In this document: positions 51,401-63,400 of the stretch, in pieces
Layout of the letters: each line of letters begins with the position of its first letter
How positions within the stretch are numbered: the first letter of the stretch is position 1
Assembly (NCBI GenBank): GCA_965229625.1
Contig: CBDDJJ010000002.1
Span: forward strand, 1,789,534-1,853,533
From: JANQIO01 sp965229625
Lineage (GTDB): Bacteria; Pseudomonadota; Gammaproteobacteria; Pseudomonadales; Halieaceae
Reading direction: 5' to 3'
DNA length: 64,000 bases
Translations under genes and position numbers: made by a program
The notes under the pieces: generated by a model
What the model saw: the letters and a program-made list of their open reading frames with translations, nothing else
What the model was told of the DNA's origin: nothing
Databases searched by the model: none

Positions 51401-54400
51401 TGATAGTCACGGTGGAAGAGTTACTCACTTGGCTGTTGACGGTGGGCTGTGCGGGCGGCGTCGTGTCTTCAAACACGTCGATCACACTGATCACGAAACT
51501 CTCGGTTGTACTCAGGCCGCCGGCATCAGTCGACGTGATCGACAGGGTCACCGTGGGTTCAGTTTCGAAGTCGAGGCTCTGGCCTGCGCGCAGCTTGAGC
51601 TGATCCAGCCCGTTGACCTCAAAGCGGCTGTCGCTGACAGAGTAGGCATGGGTATCGCCAACGTCGGGATCGGTCGTACTCAGGGTACCGATAACTGCCC
51701 CGGCCATGTTCTCGGTCACGGTGTTGCCAATCAGCGTGATATCCGTGGGCGGCAGGTTCGCCCCGCCCGCCGTCACCGTGATACTCACCGTCACCGTCGA
51801 CGTGAACCCTTGCGCGTCCGTCACCGTCACATCAAAGCTGTCACTTCCCGTGAAGCCCACGTCCGGCGTGTACGTGTACTCACCCGTCGTCGCGTCAATC
51901 ACCACCGAACCGTTCGACGGCTCATCCGCCGCCAGGATGCTGAACGGCGTACCTGACAAACCATCCGGATCCGTCACCGACAGCGTCGACGTCACCGCCG
52001 TATTCACCGCCGTCGTCGCACTGTCTCCGCCCGTCGCCGACGCGCCGCCGTCATCCACCGGCGTCACCGTCACATTCACCGTCACCGTCGACGTAAAGCC
52101 GTCGGCATCCGTCACCGTCACGTCAAAGCTGTCTGAACCCGCAAAATCCGCATCCGGCGTGTACGTGTAGTCACCCGTCGTACCATCGATCACCACCGAA
52201 CCGTTCGACGGCTCATCCGCCGCCTGGATGCTGAACGGCGTACCCGACAGACCATCCGGGTCCGTCACCGTTCCCACACTGCCATTCAGGTCGGTGTCTT
52301 CCGCCGTCGTCTCATTGAACACCCCGGGCGTCGCCGGGCCCGCATCCACCGCCGCCGTCACCGTCAGATTCACCGTCACCGTCGACGTGAACCCTTGCGC
52401 ATCCGTCACCGTAACGTCAAAACTGTCTCCGCCCGTGTAACCCACATCCGGCGTGTACGTGTACTCACCCGTCGCCGCATCGATCACCACCGAACCGTTC
52501 GACGGCTCATCCGCCGCCAGGATGCTGAACGGCGTACCCGACAAACCATCCGGATCCGTCACCGACAGCGTCGACGTCACCGCCGTATCCACCACCGTCG
52601 TCGCACTGTCTCCGCCTGTCGCCGTCGCTCCGCCGTCATTCACTGCATTGATCGTGATGTTCACGGTCACCGTTGACGTGAAGCCATCGGCGTCTGTGAC
52701 CGTGACGGTGAAGCTGTCTGAGCCCGCAAAATCCGCATCCGGCGTGTACGTGTAGTCGCCCGTCGTACCATCGATCACCACCGAACCGTTCGATGGCTCA
52801 TCCGCCGCCTGGATGCTGAACGGCGTACCCGACAGACCATCGGGGTCCGTGACCGTGCCCACACTGGCGCTCAGCGGTGTATCTTCGTTGGTCGACTCGT
52901 TAAACGTGCCCGGCGTCGCCGGGCCATCGTCTACGGCTGCCGTGACTGTAATATTGACGGTAACCGTAGAGGTAAACCCATCGGCGTCGGTCACCGTGAC
53001 CACAAAACTGTCTGCCCCGGTATAACCAGTGTTCGGGGTATAGGTGTACTCACCGGTCGTGGCATCAATCACCACGGCGCCATTAGCCGGGTCACCCGCC
53101 GGGCTGACTATGCTGTAGGGGGACGCCGCCAGGCCATCCGGGTCTGTTGCCGTCAGTGTGGAGGTCACCGGAGTGTTGATAGTGGTGGTGGCGCTATCGC
53201 CAGCAGTCGCTGTAGCACCGCCGTCATCCACCGCCAACACCGTGCCGGTTACCGAACCAGTGTCTGTCAGCGCACCGTCGCTTACTGTATAGCTGAAGCT
53301 GACCGCCCCGCTATAGTTCGCCGCTGGGGAGAATGTCAGCGTACCGTCACCGTTCAAAGTGACACTGCCATTCGCTACGGCTACGGTATCGCCAAATACC
53401 ACCGTGGTCCCGTCAATCTCACTGACAACCAAGCTGTCGCCATCGCTGTCGGTGTCGTCATCTACAACTGCGAACGTGACCGGTGTATCTTCGGGTGTCG
53501 TTCCGAAATCGTCGTCGACAGCAACCGGACCCTGATTCACATTGTTTACAGTGATAGTCAGCGTAGCGGTGTCTGTATCACCGTCAGCATCCTGAACCGT
53601 GTATGTGAATAGCTCGGACAAACCGCCCACAGGTACCGCGCCGAGCGGTGGCGGCGTGTAGCTATAAGATCCGTCACTGTTTAATGTCAGGCTACCACCG
53701 GCGTCGGTCGGGAAAGCAATGCTCAGGGTCAGCGGATCACCGTCACCGTCCACCGCCGACAGTACGGTAATCGGCGTGTCTGAAGCGGCGTCATTGGTAA
53801 GCACGTTACCCGTAATGGCGACGCCACCCTCCGTTGCCGTGTTGCTATCGTCATTCCCGGTGGGGGCGCCTTCATCAACGTTCGTCACCGCCAGCGTGAC
53901 AGTCGCGGTGGTGGTATTGCTCGCGGCATCCGTCGCCACAATGTCATAGTCGAAGCTGTTCAGCCCGGTTTCAAAGTCGTTCTGGGCGACGCCCGCCGCT
54001 GCACCGGCAGCCGTGATCGTGATAGTGCCGGTATTATCAACCTGGAAGAATCCATCAGCGCTGGTGCCCGTGCCCGTCGCACTGAAGCTAAAGCCGGTCA
54101 CGCCCACGTTGTCACTAGCCACCAGGCTGCCAACCGTGCCGCCACCGGCCTGATTTTCCGCATAGCTGATAGTCTGGTCCACAAACACCGGTGCCGTGGT
54201 ATCAGCGGCCGGCGTCACCGTCAGATTCACCGTCACCGTCGACGTGAACCCTTGCGCATCCGTCACCGTAACGTCAAAACTGTCTCCGCCCGTGTAACCC
54301 ACATCCGGCGTGTACGTGTACTCACCCGTCGCCGCATCGATCACCACCGAACCGTTCGACGGCTCATCCGCCGCCAGGATGCTGAACGGCGTACCCGACA

Positions 54401-57400
54401 AACCATCCGGATCCGTCACCGACAGCGTCGACGTCACCGCCGTATCCACCACCGTCGTCGCACTGTCTCCGCCTGTCGCCGTCGCTCCGCCGTCATTCAC
54501 TGCATTGATCGTGATGTTCACGGTCACCGTTGACGTGAAGCCATCGGCGTCTGTGACCGTGACGGTGAAGCTGTCTGAGCCCGCAAAATCCGCATCCGGC
54601 GTGTACGTGTAGTCGCCCGTCGTACCATCGATCACCACCGAACCGTTCGATGGCTCATCCGCCGCCTGGATGCTGAACGGCGTACCCGACAGACCATCGG
54701 GGTCCGTGACCGTGCCCACACTGGCGCTCAGCGGTGTATCTTCGTTGGTCGACTCGTTAAACGTGCCCGGCGTCGCCGGGCCATCGTCTACGGCTGCCGT
54801 GACTGTAATATTGACGGTAACCGTAGAGGTAAACCCATCGGCGTCGGTCACCGTGACCACAAAACTGTCTGCCCCGGTATAACCAGTGTTCGGGGTATAG
54901 GTGTACTCACCGGTCGTGGCATCAATCACCACGGCGCCATTAGCCGGGTCACCCGCCGGGCTGACTATGCTGTAGGGGGACGCCGCCAGGCCATCCGGGT
55001 CTGTTGCCGTCAGTGTGGAGGTCACCGGAGTGTTGATAGTGGTGGTGGCGCTATCGCCAGCAGTCGCTGTAGAAGGGCCGTCATCCACCGGCGTCACCGT
55101 CACGTTCACCGTCACCGTCGTCGCATCTCCGTCGACATCCGTGACCGTCACCGTGAAGCTGTCTGAGCCGTTAAAGTCCGTCGCCGGCGTATACGTGTAA
55201 GCACCCGTATCCGCATCCAGGCTCAACACACCATTACTCGGGCCCGTGCCCACGCCATACGCGCCCGTCACCGGCAGACCATCCGGATCATTCGTCGGCA
55301 GCGTGCCATTCAGCGCCGTGTCTTCCGCGGTGGTCTCATTCAGCGTCGTCGGCGTCACACCGCCGTCATCCACCGGCGTCACCGTCACGTTCACCGTCAC
55401 CGTCGTCGCATCTCCGTCGACATCCGTGACCGTCACCGTGAAGCTGTCTGAGCCGTTAAAGTCCGTCGCCGGCGTATACGTGTAAGCACCCGTATCCGCA
55501 TCCAGGCTCAACACACCATTACTCGGGCCCGTGCCCACGCCATACGCGCCCGTCACCGGCAGACCATCCGGATCATTCGTCGGCAGCGTGCCATTCAGCG
55601 CCGTGTCTTCCGCGGTGGTCTCATTCAGCGTCGTCGGCGTCACACCGCCGTCATCCACCGGCGTCACCGTCACGTTCACCGTCACCGTCGTCGCATCTCC
55701 GTCGACATCCGTGACCGTCACCGTGAAGCTGTCTGAGCCGTTAAAGTCCGTCGCCGGCGTATACGTGTAAGCACCCGTATCCGCATCCAGGCTCAACACA
55801 CCATTACTCGGGCCCGTGCCCACGCCATACGCGCCCGTCACCGGCAGACCATCCGGATCATTCGTCGGCAGCGTGCCATTCAGCGCCGTGTCTTCCGCGG
55901 TGGTCTCATTCAGCGTCGTCGGCGTCACACCGCCGTCATCCACCGGCGTCACCGTCACGTTCACCGTCACCGTCGTCGCATCTCCGTCGACATCCGTGAC
56001 CGTCACCGTGAAGCTGTCTGAGCCGTTAAAGTCCGTCGCCGGCGTATACGTGTAAGCACCCGTATCCGCATCCAGGCTCAACACACCATTACTCGGGCCC
56101 GTGCCCACGCCATACGCGCCCGTCACCGGCAGACCATCCGGATCATTCGTCGGCAGCGTGCCATTCAGCGCCGTGTCTTCCGCGGTGGTCTCATTCAGCG
56201 TCGTCGGCGTCACACCGCCGTCATCCACCGGCGTCACCGTCACGTTCACCGTCACCGTCGTCGCATCTCCGTCGACATCCGTGACCGTCACCGTGAAGCT
56301 GTCTGAGCCGTTAAAGTCCGTCGCCGGCGTATACGTGTAAGCACCCGTATCCGCATCCAGGCTCAACACACCATTACTCGGGCCCGTGCCCACGCCATAC
56401 GCGCCCGTCACCGGCAGACCATCCGGATCATTCGTCGGCAGCGTGCCATTCAGCGCCGTGTCTTCCGCGGTGGTCTCATTCAGCGTCGTCGGCGTCACAC
56501 CGCCGTCATCCACCGGCGTCACCGTCACGTTCACCGTCACCGTCGTCGCATCTCCGTCGACATCCGTGACCGTCACCGTGAAGCTGTCTGAGCCGTTAAA
56601 GTCCGTCGCCGGCGTATACGTGTAAGCACCCGTATCCGCATCCAGGCTCAACACACCATTACTCGGGCCCGTGCCCACGCCATACGCGCCCGTCACCGGC
56701 AGACCATCCGGATCATTCGTCGGCAGCGTGCCATTCAGCGCCGTGTCTTCCGCGGTGGTCTCATTCAGCGTCGTCGGCGTCACACCGCCGTCATCCACCG
56801 GCGTCACCGTCACGTTCACCGTCACCGTCGTCGCATCTCCGTCGACATCCGTGACCGTCACCGTGAAGCTGTCTGAGCCGTTAAAGTCCGTCGCCGGCGT
56901 ATACGTGTAAGCACCCGTATCCGCATCCAGGCTCAACACACCATTACTCGGGCCCGTGCCCACGCCATACGCGCCCGTCACCGGCAGACCATCCGGATCA
57001 TTCGTCGGCAGCGTGCCATTCAGCGCCGTGTCTTCCGCGGTGGTCTCATTCAGCGTCGTCGGCGTCACACCGCCGTCATCCACCGGCGTCACCGTCACGT
57101 TCACCGTCACCGTCGTCGCATCTCCGTCGACATCCGTGACCGTCACCGTGAAGCTGTCTGAGCCGTTAAAGTCCGTCGCCGGCGTATACGTGTAAGCACC
57201 CGTATCCGCATCCAGGCTCAACACACCATTACTCGGGCCCGTGCCCACGCCATACGCGCCCGTCACCGGCAGACCATCCGGATCATTCGTCGGCAGCGTG
57301 CCATTCAGCGCCGTGTCTTCCGCGGTGGTCTCATTCAGCGTCGTCGGCGTCACACCGCCGTCATCCACCGGCGTCACCGTCACGTTCACCGTCACCGTCG

Positions 57401-60400
57401 TCGCATCTCCGTCGACATCCGTGACCGTCACCGTGAAGCTGTCTGAGCCGTTAAAGTCCGTCGCCGGCGTATACGTGTAAGCACCCGTATCCGCATCCAG
57501 GCTCAACACACCATTACTCGGGCCCGTGCCCACGCCATACGCGCCCGTCACCGGCAGACCATCCGGATCATTCGTCGGCAGCGTGCCATTCAGCGCCGTG
57601 TCTTCCGCGGTGGTCTCATTCAGCGTCGTCGGCGTCACACCGCCGTCATCCACCGGCGTCACCGTCACGTTCACCGTCACCGTCGTCGCATCTCCGTCGA
57701 CATCCGTGACCGTCACCGTGAAGCTGTCTGAGCCGTTAAAGTCCGTCGCCGGCGTATACGTGTAAGCACCCGTATCCGCATCCAGGCTCAACACACCATT
57801 ACTCGGGCCCGTGCCCACGCCATACGCGCCCGTCACCGGCAGACCATCCGGATCATTCGTCGGCAGCGTGCCATTCAGCGCCGTGTCTTCCGCGGTGGTC
57901 TCATTCAGCGTCGTCGGCGTCACACCGCCGTCATCCACCGGCGTCACCGTCACGTTCACCGTCACCGTCGTCGCATCTCCGTCGACATCCGTGACCGTCA
58001 CCGTGAAGCTGTCTGAGCCGTTAAAGTCCGTCGCCGGCGTATACGTGTAAGCACCCGTATCCGCATCCAGGCTCAACACACCATTACTCGGGCCCGTGCC
58101 CACGCCATACGCGCCCGTCACCGGCAGACCATCCGGATCATTCGTCGGCAGCGTGCCATTCAGCGCCGTGTCTTCCGCGGTGGTCTCATTCAGCGTCGTC
58201 GGCGTCACACCGCCGTCATCCACCGGCGTCACCGTCACGTTCACCGTCACCGTCGTCGCATCTCCGTCGACATCCGTGACCGTCACCGTGAAGCTGTCTG
58301 AGCCGTTAAAGTCCGTCGCCGGCGTATACGTGTAAGCACCCGTATCCGCATCCAGGCTCAACACACCATTACTCGGGCCCGTGCCCACGCCATACGCGCC
58401 CGTCACCGGCAGACCATCCGGATCATTCGTCGGCAGCGTGCCATTCAGCGCCGTGTCTTCCGCGGTGGTCTCATTCAGCGTCGTCGGCGTCACACCGCCG
58501 TCATCCACCGGCGTCACCGTCACGTTCACCGTCACCGTCGTCGCATCTCCGTCGACATCCGTGACCGTCACCGTGAAGCTGTCTGAGCCGTTAAAGTCCG
58601 TCGCCGGCGTATACGTGTAAGCACCCGTATCCGCATCCAGGCTCAACACACCATTACTCGGGCCCGTGCCCACGCCATACGCGCCCGTCACCGGCAGACC
58701 ATCCGGATCATTCGTCGGCAGCGTGCCATTCAGCGCCGTGTCTTCCGCGGTGGTCTCATTCAGCGTCGTCGGCGTCACACCGCCGTCATCCACCGGCGTC
58801 ACCGTCACGTTCACCGTCACCGTCGTCGCATCTCCGTCGACATCCGTGACCGTCACCGTGAAGCTGTCTGAGCCGTTAAAGTCCGTCGCCGGCGTATACG
58901 TGTAAGCACCCGTATCCGCATCCAGGCTCAACACACCATTACTCGGGCCCGTGCCCACGCCATACGCGCCCGTCACCGGCAGACCATCCGGATCATTCGT
59001 CGGCAGCGTGCCATTCAGCGCCGTGTCTTCCGCGGTGGTCTCATTCAGCGTCGTCGGCGTCACACCGCCGTCATCCACCGGCGTCACCGTCACGTTCACC
59101 GTCACCGTCGTCGCATCTCCGTCGACATCCGTGACCGTCACCGTGAAGCTGTCTGAGCCGTTAAAGTCCGTCGCCGGCGTATACGTGTAAGCACCCGTAT
59201 CCGCATCCAGGCTCAACACACCATTACTCGGGCCCGTGCCCACGCCATACGCGCCCGTCACCGGCAGACCATCCGGATCATTCGTCGGCAGCGTGCCATT
59301 CAGCGCCGTGTCTTCCGCGGTGGTCTCATTCAGCGTCGTCGGCGTCACACCGCCGTCATCCACCGGCGTCACCGTCACGTTCACCGTCACCGTCGTCGCA
59401 TCTCCGTCGACATCCGTGACCGTCACCGTGAAGCTGTCTGAGCCGTTAAAGTCCGTCGCCGGCGTATACGTGTAAGCACCCGTATCCGCATCCAGGCTCA
59501 ACACACCATTACTCGGGCCCGTGCCCACGCCATACGCGCCCGTCACCGGCAGACCATCCGGATCATTCGTCGGCAGCGTGCCATTCAGCGCCGTGTCTTC
59601 CGCGGTGGTCTCATTCAGCGTCGTCGGCGTCACACCGCCGTCATCCACCGGCGTCACCGTCACGTTCACCGTCACCGTCGTCGCATCTCCGTCGACATCC
59701 GTGACCGTCACCGTGAAGCTGTCTGAGCCGTTAAAGTCCGTCGCCGGCGTATACGTGTAAGCACCCGTATCCGCATCCAGGCTCAACACACCATTACTCG
59801 GGCCCGTGCCCACGCCATACGCGCCCGTCACCGGCAGACCATCCGGATCATTCGTCGGCAGCGTGCCATTCAGCGCCGTGTCTTCCGCGGTGGTCTCATT
59901 CAGCGTCGTCGGCGTCACACCGCCGTCATCCACCGGCGTCACCGTCACGTTCACCGTCACCGTCGTCGCATCTCCGTCGACATCCGTGACCGTCACCGTG
60001 AAGCTGTCTGAGCCGTTAAAGTCCGTCGCCGGCGTATACGTGTAAGCACCCGTATCCGCATCCAGGCTCAACACACCATTACTCGGGCCCGTGCCCACGC
60101 CATACGCGCCCGTCACCGGCAGACCATCCGGATCATTCGTCGGCAGCGTGCCATTCAGCGCCGTGTCTTCCGCGGTGGTCTCATTCAGCGTCGTCGGCGT
60201 CACACCGCCGTCATCCACCGGCGTCACCGTCACGTTCACCGTCACCGTCGTCGCATCTCCGTCGACATCCGTGACCGTCACCGTGAAGCTGTCTGAGCCG
60301 TTAAAGTCCGTCGCCGGCGTATACGTGTAAGCACCCGTATCCGCATCCAGGCTCAACACACCATTACTCGGGCCCGTGCCCACGCCATACGCGCCCGTCA

Positions 60401-63400
60401 CCGGCAGACCATCCGGATCATTCGTCGGCAGCGTGCCATTCAGCGCCGTGTCTTCCGCGGTGGTCTCATTCAGCGTCGTCGGCGTCACACCGCCGTCATC
60501 CACCGGCGTCACCGTCACGTTCACCGTCACCGTCGTCGCATCTCCGTCGACATCCGTGACCGTCACCGTGAAGCTGTCTGAGCCGTTAAAGTCCGTCGCC
60601 GGCGTATACGTGTAAGCACCCGTATCCGCATCCAGGCTCAACACACCATTACTCGGGCCCGTGCCCACGCCATACGCGCCCGTCACCGGCAGACCATCCG
60701 GATCATTCGTCGGCAGCGTGCCATTCAGCGCCGTGTCTTCCGCGGTGGTCTCATTCAGCGTCGTCGGCGTCACACCGCCGTCATCCACCGGCGTCACCGT
60801 CACGTTCACCGTCACCGTCGTCGCATCTCCGTCGACATCCGTGACCGTCACCGTGAAGCTGTCTGAGCCGTTAAAGTCCGTCGCCGGCGTATACGTGTAA
60901 GCACCCGTATCCGCATCCAGGCTCAACACACCATTACTCGGGCCCGTGCCCACGCCATACGCGCCCGTCACCGGCAGACCATCCGGATCATTCGTCGGCA
61001 GCGTGCCATTCAGCGCCGTGTCTTCCGCGGTGGTCTCATTCAGCGTCGTCGGCGTCACACCGCCGTCATCCACCGGCGTCACCGTCACGTTCACCGTCAC
61101 CGTCGTCGCATCTCCGTCGACATCCGTGACCGTCACCGTGAAGCTGTCTGAGCCGTTAAAGTCCGTCGCCGGCGTATACGTGTAAGCACCCGTATCCGCA
61201 TCCAGGCTCAACACACCATTACTCGGGCCCGTGCCCACGCCATACGCGCCCGTCACCGGCAGACCATCCGGATCATTCGTCGGCAGCGTGCCATTCAGCG
61301 CCGTGTCTTCCGCGGTGGTCTCATTCAGCGTCGTCGGCGTCACACCGCCGTCATCCACCGGCGTCACCGTCACGTTCACCGTCACCGTCGTCGCATCTCC
61401 GTCGACATCCGTGACCGTCACCGTGAAGCTGTCTGAGCCGTTAAAGTCCGTCGCCGGCGTATACGTGTAAGCACCCGTATCCGCATCCAGGCTCAACACA
61501 CCATTACTCGGGCCCGTGCCCACGCCATACGCGCCCGTCACCGGCAGACCATCCGGATCATTCGTCGGCAGCGTGCCATTCAGCGCCGTGTCTTCCGCGG
61601 TGGTCTCATTCAGCGTCGTCGGCGTCACACCGCCGTCATCCACCGGCGTCACCGTCACGTTCACCGTCACCGTCGTCGCATCTCCGTCGACATCCGTGAC
61701 CGTCACCGTGAAGCTGTCTGAGCCGTTAAAGTCCGTCGCCGGCGTATACGTGTAAGCACCCGTATCCGCATCCAGGCTCAACACACCATTACTCGGGCCC
61801 GTGCCCACGCCATACGCGCCCGTCACCGGCAGACCATCCGGATCATTCGTCGGCAGCGTGCCATTCAGCGCCGTGTCTTCCGCGGTGGTCTCATTCAGCG
61901 TCGTCGGCGTCACACCGCCGTCATCCACCGGCGTCACCGTCACGTTCACCGTCACCGTCGTCGCATCTCCGTCGACATCCGTGACCGTCACCGTGAAGCT
62001 GTCTGAGCCGTTAAAGTCCGTCGCCGGCGTATACGTGTAAGCACCCGTATCCGCATCCAGGCTCAACACACCATTACTCGGGCCCGTGCCCACGCCATAC
62101 GCGCCCGTCACCGGCAGACCATCCGGATCATTCGTCGGCAGCGTGCCATTCAGCGCCGTGTCTTCCGCGGTGGTCTCATTCAGCGTCGTCGGCGTCACAC
62201 CGCCGTCATCCACCGGCGTCACCGTCACGTTCACCGTCACCGTCGTCGCATCTCCGTCGACATCCGTGACCGTCACCGTGAAGCTGTCTGAGCCGTTAAA
62301 GTCCGTCGCCGGCGTATACGTGTAAGCACCCGTATCCGCATCCAGGCTCAACACACCATTACTCGGGCCCGTGCCCACGCCATACGCGCCCGTCACCGGC
62401 AGACCATCCGGATCATTCGTCGGCAGCGTGCCATTCAGCGCCGTGTCTTCCGCGGTGGTCTCATTCAGCGTCGTCGGCGTCACACCGCCGTCATCCACCG
62501 GCGTCACCGTCACGTTCACCGTCACCGTCGTCGCATCTCCGTCGACATCCGTGACCGTCACCGTGAAGCTGTCTGAGCCGTTAAAGTCCGTCGCCGGCGT
62601 ATACGTGTAAGCACCCGTATCCGCATCCAGGCTCAACACACCATTACTCGGGCCCGTGCCCACGCCATACGCGCCCGTCACCGGCAGACCATCCGGATCA
62701 TTCGTCGGCAGCGTGCCATTCAGCGCCGTGTCTTCCGCGGTGGTCTCATTCAGCGTCGTCGGCGTCACACCGCCGTCATCCACCGGCGTCACCGTCACGT
62801 TCACCGTCACCGTCGTCGCATCTCCGTCGACATCCGTGACCGTCACCGTGAAGCTGTCTGAGCCGTTAAAGTCCGTCGCCGGCGTATACGTGTAAGCACC
62901 CGTATCCGCATCCAGGCTCAACACACCATTACTCGGGCCCGTGCCCACGCCATACGCGCCCGTCACCGGCAGACCATCCGGATCATTCGTCGGCAGCGTG
63001 CCATTCAGCGCCGTGTCTTCCGCGGTGGTCTCATTCAGCGTCGTCGGCGTCACACCGCCGTCATCCACCGGCGTCACCGTCACGTTCACCGTCACCGTCG
63101 TCGCATCTCCGTCGACATCCGTGACCGTCACCGTGAAGCTGTCTGAGCCGTTAAAGTCCGTCGCCGGCGTATACGTGTAAGCACCCGTATCCGCATCCAG
63201 GCTCAACACACCATTACTCGGGCCCGTGCCCACGCCATACGCGCCCGTCACCGGCAGACCATCCGGATCATTCGTCGGCAGCGTGCCATTCAGCGCCGTG
63301 TCTTCCGCGGTGGTCTCATTCAGCGTCGTCGGCGTCACACCGCCGTCATCCACCGGCGTCACCGTCACGTTCACCGTCACCGTCGTCGCATCTCCGTCGA

